Counted from the stretch's first letter, positions 1 to 7,774 are shown. The stretch: 8,019 nt of DNA from Acidovorax sp. (GCA_011620245.1 WOZN01000297.1:1-8019); one strand, 5' to 3'. Translations and numbers: made by a program. Notes: generated from the letters alone by a model not told the origin.

Positions 1-2482
1 GGGCCAGGTCGCTCTTGGCCAGCACCATGTCCATGTTGGACAGCAGCGTGCGAAAGAACGGCCACTGGCGGTACATCTTCTGCAGCAAGGCCGTCTGGGT
101 CTTGGGGTCCTTGCCTTCCATGTTGACGAACGCCTCCACGGCGGCGCCAAAACCATACCAGCCGGGCAGTGTGAGGCGGCACTGGCCCCAACTGAAGCCC
201 CAGGGGATGGCGCGCAAATCCTCGATCTTCTGGCTGGCCTTGCGGCTGGCGGGGCGCGAGCCGATGTTGAGCTCGGCAATCTCGCGGATCGGCGTGGAGT
301 TGAAGAAATAATCGGTGAAGCCCGGGGTTTCGTACACCAGCGCGCGGTAGGCCCCCATGCTGGCCTGCGAAAGCTGCGCGGCCGCGTCCAGAAACGCCTT
401 GGTGGCCGATTTGGTGGGTTGCAGCAGCGTGGCTTCGAGCGTGGCGGCGACCAGGGTTTCGAGGTTGCGGCGGCCGATCTCGGGGTTGGCGTATTTCGAT
501 GCGATCACCTCGCCCTGCTCGGTCAGGCGGATCTGCCCGCGCACGGTGCCCGGCGGCTGCGCCAGGATGGCCTGGTAGCTGGGGCCGCCGCCACGGCCCA
601 CGGTGCCGCCGCGGCCGTGGAACATGCGCAACTGAATGCTGTGGCTGGTATCGAGTTCATCGAACAGCTCCACCAGCGCAATCTCGGCCCGGTACAGCTC
701 CCAGTTGCTGGTGAAGATGCCGCCGTCCTTGTTGCTGTCGCTGTAGCCCAGCATGATGTCCTGCTCGCCGCCGCTGCGTGCCACCAGCGCCGCCACGCCG
801 GGCAGCGCATAGAACTCGCGCATGATGGGCGCGGCATTGCGCAGGTCTTCGATGGTTTCGAACAGCGGCACCACGATGAGGTCGTTGTGTGATTCTTCAT
901 CCAACGTTCCGCGCATCAGGCCCACTTCCTTTTGCAGCAGCAGCACTTCGAGCAGGTCGCTCACGGTTTCGGTGTGGCTGATGATGTAGTGGCGGATCGC
1001 CTCGTGGCCAAAGCGCTCGCGCAAGGAACGGGCGGCTTCGAAAATGGCCAGCTCGCTGCGCGTGTGGCCGGAGTAGGTGGCGCCCACCACGCGCAGCGGC
1101 CGGGCATCGCACAGCAGCTTGACCAGCAAGGCGCGCTTGGCGGCCTCCTGCAGGCTGCTGTAGTTCGGCTCGATGCGGGCCGTGGCCAGCAGTTCGGCCA
1201 CCACTTCCTCGTGCTTGTCGGAGCTTTGGCGCAGGTCCACCGTGGCCAGGTGAAAGCCGAATACCTCGACAGCGCGAATCAGCGGATGCAGGCGCTCGGC
1301 CGCCAGCGCCTTGCCGTGGTGCGATTGCAGCGATGCCTCGATGACGCGCAGATCGGCCAGAAATTCAGCGGCGCCGGCATAGGCATTCTGCGGCGCCACG
1401 GCATGGCGTGCGGCATCGCCCCCCGTCAGGTCCTTGAGCGTGGCTGCCAGGCGCGCATAGATGCCGGTCAGGGCGCGGCGGTAGGGTTCGTCCTGCCGGT
1501 GCTCGCTGGTGTCGGGCGAGCGCTCGGCCAGCGCCTGCATCTCGGGCGACACCGCCACCAGGCGCGCCGACAGCGACAGTTCGCCGCCGAGACAGTGCAC
1601 TTCGGTGAGGTAATGGCGCAGCGCCATGCCGGCCTGGCTGCACAAGGCATGTTGCAGGGTTTGCGCCGTCACGTTGGGATTGCCATCGCGGTCGCCGCCG
1701 ATCCATTGCCCCATGCGCAAAAAGCTGTGCACCGGGTACTGGCCCAGCTCGCGCTCCAGATCGGCATAGATCTTGGGAATTTCGCGCAAAAAGGTGGCCT
1801 CGTAATACGACAGCGCGTTCTCGATCTCGTCGGCCACCGTGAGCTTGCTGTAGCGCAGCAGGCGCGTCTGCCACAGCTGGACCACGCGGGCGCGCAGCAG
1901 GGCTTCGTTGGCGGCCAGTTCGCGCGGCGTGAGTGCGTCCTTGGCGCTGTTGTAGAGCTGGGCGCGCACCTGGATATCGTCGCGCATTGCCAGCAGCTGG
2001 GCAATATTGCGCTCGGCATCCAGAATGCTCTTGCGCTGCACTTCGGTGGGGTGGGCCGTGAGCACGGGCGCCACATAGCTGCTGGCCAGCGTCTGCGCAA
2101 TGGTCTTGGGCGCGATGCCGGCCCAGCGCAGGCGCGACAGGGCCACCTCGATGCTGCCCTCCTGCGTGTCGCCCGCGCGCTCGTGCACGGCGCGGCGGCG
2201 GATGTGGTGGCGGTCCTCGGCCAGGTTGGCCAGGTGGCTGAAGTAGGTGAAGGCGCGGATCACGCTCACCGTCTGGTCGCCGGACAGCGACTTGAGCAGC
2301 TTCTTGAGCGCGCGGTCGGCCTCCTGGTCGGCATCGCGGCGAAAAGCCACGGAGAGCTTGCGCACCTGCTCGACGAGTTCGTAGGCCTCCACCCCCTCCT
2401 GCTCGCGGATCACGTCGCCCAGGATGCGGCCCAGCAGGCGGATGTCGTCTATCAGGGGCTGGTCCTTGTCGGATCGTTTCAT
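1..2482 (-). CDS. ppc: Phosphoenolpyruvate carboxylase (3' end cut off by window)
   Basis: Catalyses PEP + bicarbonate to oxaloacetate + phosphate in the cytoplasm, replenishing the TCA cycle. Reading from the ATG at 2482 leftward, the frame is open to the window edge (827 codons; family members are usually about 880-950 residues, so roughly the last 100 are missing). Family motifs are in order: TAHPTE with the catalytic His144 (E. coli His138 equivalent), [10 protein letters not shown] with Lys585 (E. coli Lys546), and [14 protein letters not shown] with Arg624 and Arg630 (E. coli Arg581 and Arg587). The protein begins [10 protein letters not shown]; a GGAGA ribosome binding site (2490-2494 on this strand) lies 7 nt before the ATG. 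It is transcribed divergently from hemC. No frameshift was seen. The missing C-terminus normally carries part of the aspartate inhibitor site, which cannot be judged here. Confidence 0.97.
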   Translation of the reverse strand, partial: MKRSDKDQPLIDDIRLLGRILGDVIREQEGVEAYELVEQVRKLSVAFRRDADQEADRALKKLLKSLSGDQTVSVIRAFTYFSHLANLAEDRHHIRRRAVHERAGDTQEGSIEVALSRLRWAGIAPKTIAQTLASSYVAPVLTAHPTEVQRKSILDAERNIAQLLAMRDDIQVRAQLYNSAKDALTPRELAANEALLRARVVQLWQTRLLRYSKLTVADEIENALSYYEATFLREIPKIYADLERELGQYPVHSFLRMGQWIGGDRDGNPNVTAQTLQHALCSQAGMALRHYLTEVHCLGGELSLSARLVAVSPEMQALAERSPDTSEHRQDEPYRRALTGIYARLAATLKDLTGGDAARHAVAPQNAYAGAAEFLADLRVIEASLQSHHGKALAAERLHPLIRAVEVFGFHLATVDLRQSSDKHEEVVAELLATARIEPNYSSLQEAAKRALLVKLLCDARPLRVVGATYSGHTRSELAIFEAARSLRERFGHEAIRHYIISHTETVSDLLEVLLLQKEVGLMRGTLDEESHNDLIVVPLFETIEDLRNAAPIMREFYALPGVAALVARSGGEQDIMLGYSDSNKDGGIFTSNWELYRAEIALVELFDELDTSHSIQLRMFHGRGGTVGRGGGPSYQAILAQPPGTVRGQIRLTEQGEVIASKYANPEIGRRNLETLVAATLEATLLQPTKSATKAFLDAAAQLSQASMGAYRALVYETPGFTDYFFNSTPIREIAELNIGSRPASRKASQKIEDLRAIPWGFSWGQCRLTLPGWYGFGAAVEAFVNMEGKDPKTQTALLQKMYRQWPFFRTLLSNMDMVLAKSDLA

Positions 2483-2489
2483 GGGTGTG

Positions 2490-2494
2490 TCTCC
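2490..2494 (-). promoter_or_regulatory. Ribosome binding site of ppc
   Basis: GGAGA on the minus strand, 7 nt before the ATG at 2482. It supports this start for ppc. Confidence 0.7.
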
Positions 2495-2572
2495 GGATGT
2501 GGGGGTGGGCGGCCGGCCGCTGCCAGCCCCCCCTTGCGCGGGCCCACGCGGACACCAGCCACCGGTGCGGGC

Positions 2573-2588
2573 GCGATGCTAGCATCGC
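2573..2588. promoter_or_regulatory. Perfect 16-bp palindrome between ppc and hemC
   Basis: GCGATGCTAGCATCGC is identical to its own reverse complement. It lies 33 bp before the hemC start and about 90 bp before the ppc start, so a dimeric regulator bound here could affect both genes. Its centre also reads TGCTAGCAT (2576-2584), which resembles an extended -10 element (TGn plus TAGCAT, 4 of 6 to TATAAT) pointing toward hemC; no good -35 is visible. Whether it is an operator, a promoter core or chance is not known. Confidence 0.4.
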
Positions 2589-2615
2589 CGCCTGTCCAAT
2601 GATTGCCAACAGGCG
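2589..2615 (+). promoter_or_regulatory. Stem-loop covering the hemC ribosome binding site
   Basis: CGCCTGT (2589-2595) and ACAGGCG (2609-2615) are perfect reverse complements separated by 13 nt. The right arm overlaps the only Shine-Dalgarno-like stretch of hemC, AGGCGA (2611-2616), which sits 5 nt before the GTG start. If transcribed, the stem would partly hide the site. The element begins immediately after the 16-bp palindrome. The role is inferred only from position. Confidence 0.35.
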
Positions 2616-2621
2616 ACGAAC

Positions 2622-3560
2622 GTGAGCCCGACACAACAACTTCCCCTGGTGATCGCCACCCGCGAAAGCCGCCTGGCCCTGTGGCAGGCCGAACATGTGC
2701 AGGCCCTGCTGCGCGCGCGCGGCCACACCGTATCGCTGCTGGGCATGACCACCCAGGGCGACCAGATTCTGGACCGCAGCCTCTCCAAGGTGGGCGGCAA
2801 GGGCCTGTTCGTCAAAGAACTGGAGCTGGCACTCGAAGAAGGCCGCGCCCATATCGCCGTGCACTCGCTCAAAGACGTGCCCATGGAGCTGCCCGAAGGC
2901 TTTGCCCTGGCCTGCGTGATGGAGCGCGAAGACCCGCGCGATGCCTTTGTCTCGCCCCGCCATGCGTCGCTCGATGCCCTGCCCCAGGGCGCAGTGGTGG
3001 GCACATCGAGCCTGCGCCGCCAGGTGCTGCTGCAGGCGCTGCGGCCCGATCTGCGCATAGCGCCGCTGCGCGGCAATCTCGACACGCGCCTGCGCAAGCT
3101 CGATGAAGGCCAGTACGACGCCATCGTGCTGGCGGCGGCGGGCCTCAAGCGCCTGGGGCTGCAAGAGCGCATCCGCACAGAATTCGCCACCACCGGCATG
3201 CTGCCGGCGGCGGGCCAGGGCGCCCTGGGCATCGAAATCCGCAGCGACCGGCAGGATCTGCTGGAGGTGCTGGCGCCGCTGGCCCACCAGGAAACCTGGC
3301 TCACCGTGACGGCCGAACGCGCCGTGAGCCGCGCCATGGGCGGCAGCTGCTCGATGCCGCTGGCCGCGCATGGGCAGCTGGTGCGGGGCATCCTGCATCT
3401 GGACGCCGCATGGGGCGACCCCGACGGCCGCGCCCCGCTGGTGCGCGCCAGCGCCAGCGCCCCGGTGGCCACGCTGGCGGCCGCCGATGCCCTGGGCGTA
3501 AACACTGCCGCGCGCCTGCGCGCCGGTGGCGCCCGGGGCGTTGACCCGGTGGCCGGCTGA
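2622..3560 (+). CDS. hemC: Hydroxymethylbilane synthase (porphobilinogen deaminase)
   Basis: Cytoplasmic enzyme that condenses four porphobilinogen molecules into the linear tetrapyrrole hydroxymethylbilane, the third step of heme synthesis from 5-aminolevulinate. The 312-residue product matches the usual length. The N-terminal part has [22 protein letters not shown] holds the catalytic Asp85 (E. coli Asp84); TSSLRRQ and [13 protein letters not shown] form the substrate and cofactor region; [13 protein letters not shown] holds Cys243, the attachment point of the dipyrromethane cofactor (E. coli Cys242). The start is a GTG placing the IATR motif about 12 residues in, as in the family; its ribosome binding site is weak. 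It is the first gene of the hemCDXY operon, 7 bp before hemD if the GTG at 3568 is the hemD start. All key residues are present. Confidence 0.97.
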   Translation: MSPTQQLPLVIATRESRLALWQAEHVQALLRARGHTVSLLGMTTQGDQILDRSLSKVGGKGLFVKELELALEEGRAHIAVHSLKDVPMELPEGFALACVMEREDPRDAFVSPRHASLDALPQGAVVGTSSLRRQVLLQALRPDLRIAPLRGNLDTRLRKLDEGQYDAIVLAAAGLKRLGLQERIRTEFATTGMLPAAGQGALGIEIRSDRQDLLEVLAPLAHQETWLTVTAERAVSRAMGGSCSMPLAAHGQLVRGILHLDAAWGDPDGRAPLVRASASAPVATLAAADALGVNTAARLRAGGARGVDPVAG

Positions 3561-3567
3561 GCCTGCG

Positions 3568-4377
3568 GTGGCTACCGCCCGGGTGATCGTGACGCGGCCG
3601 GCGCGCGAGGCTGCGCATTGGGTGGAGCAGCTGGGCGCGCGCGGCCTTGCCGCCACGGCGCTGCCCCTGATTGCCATTGCCCCCTGCACCGACCCCCATG
3701 CGCAGGCGGCGCTGGCCCAGGCCCGCGCACAGCTCGACAGCTATCGTGCCGCCATGTTTGTCAGCGGCAATGCGGTGGACTATTTTTTTGGGCAAAAATG
3801 GCCTCTAACGCTTGCTGCACCTGCGCCATCAGCTATCAAAACAAGAGCATGGGCACCCGGCCCCGGAACCGTGCGGGCGCTGGTGCATGCGGGGGTTCCC
3901 CGCGACCGCATCGACAGCCCGGCGGCCGATGCCCTGCAGTTCGACTCGCAAGCCCTGTGGCTGCAGGTCGCATGGCAGGTGCGGCCGGGCGATCGCATTC
4001 TCATCGTGCGCGGCTGCGCTGCAGGGCCGGCGCCCGGCACCGGCCAGGGCCGGGACTGGCTGGCACGCCAGATCGAGCAGGCCGGGGCCACGGTGGAGTT
4101 CGTGGTGGCCTACAAGCGCGGCGCCCCACGGCTCACCCCTGAACAGACAGCGCTGGCCCATGCGGCAGCCAGCGATGGCTCATGGTGGCTGCTCAGCAGC
4201 TCAGAGGCCCTCGCGCACCTGGCCAGCGCCGCGCCGGGCCTGCCGCTGCAGGCAGCGCGCGCCCTGGCCACGCACCCGCGCATTGCGCAGGCGGCCCGCG
4301 CCGCCGGGTTTGGCCATGTGCAGGAATGCCGGCCTGCATTGGAAGATGTGGTGGCCTCGATAGAATCGGCGGCATGA
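3568..4377 (+). CDS. hemD: Uroporphyrinogen-III synthase
   Basis: Converts hydroxymethylbilane to uroporphyrinogen III by ring closure with D-ring inversion. The product is 269 residues from the GTG at 3568, beginning MATARVIVTRPAREA, the typical N-terminus (E. coli starts close to LVTRP). Another GTG at 3526 would add 14 residues and overlap hemC by 35 bp; I prefer 3568 because the family motif then lies near the N-terminus and the gene starts 7 bp after hemC. Later family features are MFVSGNAV (about residues 64-71), WAPGPGT (95-101), the LIVRG-like segment ILIVRGCA, and LLSSSEAL near the end. Residues about 75-93 are encoded by an AT-richer, rare-codon stretch (CTA, TCA, ACA, AGA) that looks like an in-frame repeat insertion. 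The stop overlaps the hemX start as ATGA. Sequence conservation in this family is low, but the context makes the call firm. Confidence 0.93.
   Translation: MATARVIVTRPAREAAHWVEQLGARGLAATALPLIAIAPCTDPHAQAALAQARAQLDSYRAAMFVSGNAVDYFFGQKWPLTLAAPAPSAIKTRAWAPGPGTVRALVHAGVPRDRIDSPAADALQFDSQALWLQVAWQVRPGDRILIVRGCAAGPAPGTGQGRDWLARQIEQAGATVEFVVAYKRGAPRLTPEQTALAHAAASDGSWWLLSSSEALAHLASAAPGLPLQAARALATHPRIAQAARAAGFGHVQECRPALEDVVASIESAA
3792..3849. repeat. Short AT-rich interspersed repeat inside hemD
   Basis: A 58-bp stretch reading AAAAATGGCCTCTAACGCTT at its left and AGCTATCAAAACAAGAGCA at its right stands out from the surrounding GC-rich codons. From memory, related elements of the general form AATGGCCTCTAGCGCTT...AGCTATCAAAA are scattered in many copies through Comamonadaceae genomes, usually between genes. 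Here it is read through in frame, adding about 19 residues (from GQKWPL to AIKTR) to HemD between FVSGNAVDYFF and AWAPGPGT. No second copy is present in this window, so the repeat call rests on recollection and on composition. Confidence 0.55.
4339..4366 (+). promoter_or_regulatory. Possible internal promoter before hemX
   Basis: TTGGAA (4339-4344) and TAGAAT (4361-4366) are separated by 16 bp, a sigma-70-like arrangement lying inside the 3' end of hemD. The predicted transcription start would fall at about the hemX ATG (4374), implying a nearly leaderless message. This is pattern matching only. Confidence 0.25.
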
Positions 4378-5498
4378 GCTCCGAGCCCCCAACCGATCCG
4401 TCCACGCCAGCCGCCCCAGGCACCCCGGTGACCGCCGCCCCCCCGGCGGCCGGTCTCGTCCCCAGCGCGGCGCGGCGACACACCGGTGCCGGCACCTACC
4501 TGCTGGGCGCGGTGGCCCTTGCCGCCATCGCCGCCCTGGTCAGCAGCGCGCTGCTCTGGCAAAAGCTGAACAGCATCCAGGAGCAGCTTGCGCGCCAGTC
4601 GGCCGATACGGGGGCCCTGGCCATCGAGGCGCGCACCATGGCGCGCCAGGCCGAAGAACTGGTGCGCGACACCGCCGCCCGCCTGTCGGTGACAGAAGCC
4701 CGGGTGAGCGAGGTGGCGCTGCAACGCAGCCAGCTCGAAGAATTGATGCAAAGCCTGTCGCGCTCGCGCGACGAAAACCTGGTGGTGGACATCGAATCGG
4801 CCATCCGCCTGGCACAACAGCAGGCCCAGCTCACCGGCAGCCTCGAACCCCTGGTGGCGGCCCTCAAAAGCGCGAACCAGCGCATCGAACGTGCGGCCCA
4901 GCCCCGTCTGACGCCCGTGCAGCGCGCCATCACCCGCGATCTTGACCGCCTCACCCGCGCCACCGTGACCGACATCGCCGGCCTGCTGGCCCGCCTCGAT
5001 GATCTGGTGCGGCAGGTGGATGAACTCCCCGTGCAGAACGCCGTGGCGCAAGCCGCGGCAACGCGCCGCCTGGCATCTGCCCCCAGCCCCGGCGCATCGG
5101 GCGCCTCCACGCAAGGCGGGCAGGCCTGGTGGCAGACCACGCTGCAGCGCAGCTGGGAAGTGGTGCGCGACGAGGCCCGCAACCTGGTGCGCGTGAGCCG
5201 CATTGACCAGCCCGAGGCCATTTTGCTGGCCCCCGAGCAAACCTTCTTCCTGCGCGAGAACCTCAAGCTCAAGTTGCTCAATGCCCGCCTGGGCGTGCTG
5301 GCGCGCCAGTTTGAATCCGCCCGCGCCGACCTCGCCGCCGCCGCAGCGGCGCTCAACAAATATTTCGACCCTGCCTCGCGCCGCACACAGGCGGCAGCCA
5401 CCTTGCTGCAGACCGCCCAGGCCAGCATGAAGGCTGCCGAGCTCCCCCGCCTGGACGAAACCCTCTCCGCACTGGCCACGGCCGCTGCGGGGCGCTGA
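4374..5498 (+). CDS. hemX: HemX-family membrane protein, heme operon accessory
   Basis: A 374-residue protein with a proline/alanine-rich cytoplasmic N-terminus (about 1-36), one transmembrane helix (about 41-62, YLLGAVALAAIAALVSSALL), then a long coiled-coil-prone periplasmic domain (about 63-215) rich in Q, E, R and A. The second half has the family block WWQTTLQRSWEVVRDEARNLVRV followed by LLAPEQTFFLRENLKLKLLNARL. This matches the HemX family that follows hemD in proteobacteria. Databases often label it uroporphyrinogen-III C-methyltransferase, but no SAM-methyltransferase motif is visible. The start ATG shares ATGA with the hemD stop, which favours coupled translation, and it lies 15 bp before hemY. 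The biochemical function is not established; a role in assembling or stabilising heme enzymes at the membrane is inference. The label is confident, the function is not. Confidence 0.9.
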   Translation: MSSEPPTDPSTPAAPGTPVTAAPPAAGLVPSAARRHTGAGTYLLGAVALAAIAALVSSALLWQKLNSIQEQLARQSADTGALAIEARTMARQAEELVRDTAARLSVTEARVSEVALQRSQLEELMQSLSRSRDENLVVDIESAIRLAQQQAQLTGSLEPLVAALKSANQRIERAAQPRLTPVQRAITRDLDRLTRATVTDIAGLLARLDDLVRQVDELPVQNAVAQAAATRRLASAPSPGASGASTQGGQAWWQTTLQRSWEVVRDEARNLVRVSRIDQPEAILLAPEQTFFLRENLKLKLLNARLGVLARQFESARADLAAAAAALNKYFDPASRRTQAAATLLQTAQASMKAAELPRLDETLSALATAAAGR

Positions 5499-5513
5499 GC
5501 CGGAGCCCAACCC

Positions 5514-6791
5514 ATGCGCGCTGCACTCTGGCTTCTGGCGTTGTTTGGCGTGGCCGTGGCCGCGGCCCTGTTTGCGGGCAACAACCAGGGCACCGTCACG
5601 CTGTACTGGCCCCCCTACCGCATCGACTTCTCCTTGAACATGGTTGTGCTGCTGCTGGTGAGCGGCTTTGTCACCGTGTACGCCGCGCTGCGTGCGCTGG
5701 CCGCCCTGCTGGAGCTGCCCCGCCAGGCACGCCGGTGGCGCGTGCAGCAAAAGGAACGCGCCATGCACAGCGCCATGCTGGATGCCCAGACGCACATGCT
5801 CGCCGGTCGCTTCATCCGCTCGCGCAAGGCAGCCCTGGCCGCACTGACCCAGGAAGAAGCACTCACCACCGCTGGCGAAGCCGTGCCCCACGGCCACCAC
5901 CTGAGGGCGCTGGCGCACATGGTGGCCGCCGAAAGCTCCCATGCGCTGCAGGACCGCGCCACACGCGACCGCCATTTGCAGCAGGCCATGGACCAGGCCC
6001 CGGCGCATGGCAATGCCCACGAGCAAGAACTGCGCGAAGGCGTGCTGATGCGAGCAGCGCGCTGGTCGCTGGACGATCGCGATGCCGGCGCCGCCCTCGA
6101 ACAGCTTGCCGCCCTGCCACATGGCGCCGCCCGGCGCACGCTGGCGCTGCGCATCAAGCTCAAGGCCACCCGCCTGGCACGGCAGACGCAGGACGCGCTG
6201 GACACGGCGCGCCTGCTGGGCAAGCACCATGCCTTCTCGGTCGACGCAGCGCAAAGCATCGTGCGCAGCCTGGCCACCGAACTCATCCACAGCGCGCACG
6301 ACACAGCCCAGCTCAAACAGATCTGGCTGCAGCTGGAGCCGTCCGAGCGCAACATGCCCGAGCTGGCCATCCACGCCGCCCAGCGCCTGGCGGCCCTCGG
6401 GGGCGAGCCGGCACAGGTGCGGGCCTGGCTGCTGCCGGTATGGGAGCGCATGGTGACGCTGCCCAACGCCCTGCCTGACCACCAGGCGCTCAAGCTGGTC
6501 AGGGCCCTTGAGTCGGGTCTGGACACGCTGGATGCCACCTGGCTTGCGCGCATTGAATCCGCGCAGCGGGGCAACCCGCGCGACGCCCGCCTGCAATACC
6601 TGGCGGGCGTGGCCTGCCTGAAATGCCAGCTCTGGGGCAAGGCGCAGCAATTGCTGGCCCAGGTCACCCCGCATTTGCCCGATGCCAGCCTGCGCGCCAG
6701 CGCCTGGCGCCATCTGGCCGAACTGGCAGAGCAGCGCAACGACGGCGAAGCCGCCGCCGCAGCCTGGAAAAAAGCCGCGCTCGCGCAGTGA
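5514..6791 (+). CDS. hemY: HemY-family inner-membrane TPR protein
   Basis: A 425-residue protein beginning MRAALWLLALFGVAVA, with two transmembrane helices (about 4-21 and 42-60) around the conserved loop NNQGTVTLYWPPYRIDFSLN, then a long alanine-rich helical region with TPR-like repeats (for example RFIRSRKAALAAL near 100, and YLAGVACLKCQLWGKAQQLL toward the C-terminus). This is the proteobacterial HemY of the hemCDXY operon (E. coli HemY is of similar length), not the protoporphyrinogen oxidase also called HemY in Bacillus. A CGGAG ribosome binding site (5501-5505) sits 8 nt before the ATG. It is the last gene of the operon; no hairpin terminator was found after the stop. Its exact role in heme synthesis is unproven; TPRs suggest protein-protein contacts. 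Confidence 0.93.
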   Translation: MRAALWLLALFGVAVAAALFAGNNQGTVTLYWPPYRIDFSLNMVVLLLVSGFVTVYAALRALAALLELPRQARRWRVQQKERAMHSAMLDAQTHMLAGRFIRSRKAALAALTQEEALTTAGEAVPHGHHLRALAHMVAAESSHALQDRATRDRHLQQAMDQAPAHGNAHEQELREGVLMRAARWSLDDRDAGAALEQLAALPHGAARRTLALRIKLKATRLARQTQDALDTARLLGKHHAFSVDAAQSIVRSLATELIHSAHDTAQLKQIWLQLEPSERNMPELAIHAAQRLAALGGEPAQVRAWLLPVWERMVTLPNALPDHQALKLVRALESGLDTLDATWLARIESAQRGNPRDARLQYLAGVACLKCQLWGKAQQLLAQVTPHLPDASLRASAWRHLAELAEQRNDGEAAAAAWKKAALAQ

Positions 6792-6806
6792 CCCCGGAAA
6801 CGGCAG

Positions 6807-6991
6807 TTGACCGCTAAGGGCCGCTTGCCGCGACGTAGTGATTGCGGTCACGCTGCTGCAAAATGGTGCCACCAGCACGGTCAGCGGCACGCATTCAATG
6901 TCGGCGAGAACGAGTGGCTGGCACCACCATGGTGGCTGACGATGTGCAGGTGAAATTCAAGCTCGCGCTGACCGGCGTGGGCAGGCCCTGA
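6807..6991 (+). pseudogene. Decayed 3' remnant of a second YceI-family gene
   Basis: Pieces of a YceI C-terminal half can be read in order only by changing frame: LTAKGRL from 6807, DVVIAVTLLQNGATSTVSGT at 6832-6891, FNVGENEWL at 6894-6920, and TTMVADDVQVKFKLALTG from 6923, with a TGA at 6989-6991. Together they follow the YceI pattern of a strand pair ending in TVSGT, then a basic-F-x-V-G-x-x-EW turn, then VADxVxVxFxLxLTG. At least three frameshifts or small deletions are needed, and no N-terminal half or signal peptide exists upstream, where hemY ends. It belongs to a YceI branch distinct from the intact gene at 7049 (that one ends in the GVNYG...WGFP type). I infer loss of a former neighbour. 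The assignment is from remembered family patterns, not a search. Confidence 0.6.
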
Positions 6992-7037
6992 TCGCTTCTG
7001 TTTCTGTTTTTGCCCTGTTTCTCCACCCTTTTTCTTC

Positions 7038-7042
7038 AGGAG
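7038..7042 (+). promoter_or_regulatory. Ribosome binding site of yceI
   Basis: AGGAG 6 nt before the ATG at 7049. It fixes this start rather than the in-frame TTG at 7010, which would put extra residues ahead of a clear signal peptide. Confidence 0.8.
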
Positions 7043-7048
7043 TCTTTG

Positions 7049-7621
7049 ATGCGCAAATCCTTTTTCGCCCTCGCTGCCACCGCCGTTCTGGCCACTGCCG
7101 CCCAGGCAGCCCCCGCCATCTACGCCATTGACCCCGCGCACACCTTTGCCACCTTCGAGATCAGCCATTTCGGCGCTTCGGTGAACCGGGGCCGCTTCGA
7201 CAGGAAGGAAGGCAGCGTGCAGCTCGACAAGGCCGGCAAGAGCGGCAAGGTCGATATCACGTTCGACGTCGCCTCCGTCAACACCGGCACCGCCGCTTTT
7301 GACAAGCACCTGCAAAGCAATGAACTGCTGGACACCGCCAAGCACCCCAAGGCCAGGTTCGTCTCGGACAAGTTCCACTTCAACGGCGACAATGTCACGG
7401 CCGTGGACGGCAAGCTGACGCTGCTGGGCAAGACCCAGCCCGTCACGCTCAAGGCCAACCAGTTTGCCTGCTACGACAACCCCATTCTCAAGCGCGAAGT
7501 CTGCGGCGGCGACTTTGCAACCACCATCGACCGCACCGCCTTCGGCGTGAACTACGGCATCGACTGGGGCTTCCCCAAGGACGTGCGCCTGGTCGTGCAG
7601 ATCGAAGCCGTCAAGCAATAA
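7049..7621 (+). CDS. yceI: YceI-family periplasmic lipid-binding protein
   Basis: A 190-residue secreted protein with a lipocalin-like YceI fold; family members bind polyisoprenoids or other hydrophobic ligands, but the physiological role here is unknown. MRKSFFALAATAVLATAAQA is a signal peptide with a likely AQA cleavage after residue 20. The mature start YAIDPAHTFATFEISHFG, the central block FDKHLQSNELLDTAKHPKA, and the C-terminal DRTAFGVNYGIDWGFPKDVR are classic family blocks. Cys141 and Cys152, flanking NPILKREV, are well placed for a disulfide in the oxidising periplasm. It stands as a single gene 257 bp after hemY, with its own good ribosome binding site; a decayed paralogue lies just upstream. 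A terminator hairpin follows about 125 bp downstream. No promoter was clearly recognised. Confidence 0.93.
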   Translation: MRKSFFALAATAVLATAAQAAPAIYAIDPAHTFATFEISHFGASVNRGRFDRKEGSVQLDKAGKSGKVDITFDVASVNTGTAAFDKHLQSNELLDTAKHPKARFVSDKFHFNGDNVTAVDGKLTLLGKTQPVTLKANQFACYDNPILKREVCGGDFATTIDRTAFGVNYGIDWGFPKDVRLVVQIEAVKQ

Positions 7622-7655
7622 GGACTCGCAAAGCAATAACTTGTACTTTTGCCTA

Positions 7656-7731
7656 GCCATCTTTGGGCGCATTGCGTCGTTGCAAATCGCTTGTTTAGTC
7701 ATGCCCGCAAGGAGGAGCAACGCCGCATGGC
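7656..7731. repeat. Structured inverted-repeat element, possible interspersed repeat
   Basis: GCCAT (7656-7660) pairs with ATGGC (7727-7731), and GCGTCGTTGC (7674-7683) pairs with GCAACGCCGC (7717-7726) with one mismatch, giving a long interrupted stem. The sequence is not protein-like and lies between yceI and its terminator. The wording resembles short repeats I associate with Burkholderiales genomes, but no second copy is in this window, so repeat status is unproven. Confidence 0.35.
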
Positions 7732-7747
7732 ACCCCGATCGCGGCAC

Positions 7748-7774
7748 CGGCAGGCGCATCCAACTGCCGTTTTT
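7748..7774 (+). terminator. Rho-independent terminator, probably for yceI
   Basis: CGGCAG (7748-7753), a 10-nt loop, CTGCCG (7764-7769), then TTTTT (7770-7774). The stem is short but perfect and GC-rich, and the U tract is immediate. It is about 125 bp past the yceI stop with no gene between. Confidence 0.6.

Noticed and set aside
2509..2520. A 12-bp palindrome, GCGGCCGGCCGC, in the ppc leader
   Set aside because: It is a pure G/C palindrome, easily expected by chance in DNA of this composition; no other sign of function.
932..2602. A 556-codon plus-strand open frame opposite ppc
   Set aside because: It is antisense to a gene with complete catalytic motifs; its translation is Q/A/G/H-rich and unlike a real protein.
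3526..3567. Upstream GTG at 3526 as the hemD start
   Set aside because: It would add 14 residues ahead of the conserved N-terminus with a 35-bp overlap and no ribosome binding site; it is kept only as an alternative.
1365..3689. A 774-codon minus-strand frame spanning the 5' part of ppc, the intergenic region and hemC
   Set aside because: It crosses two genuine genes in a wrong frame and would run through the divergent promoter region; its composition is repetitive.
4374..5498. HemX as uroporphyrinogen-III C-methyltransferase
   Set aside because: The protein is a single-pass membrane protein with a coiled-coil-type domain and lacks the glycine-rich SAM-binding motifs of CobA/CysG enzymes.
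4110..6890. A very long open frame on the minus strand (926 codons) opposite hemX and hemY
   Set aside because: It is a by-product of GC-rich codon usage. It lies antisense to well-supported genes and its product shows low-complexity G/Q/A/R composition with no family motif.
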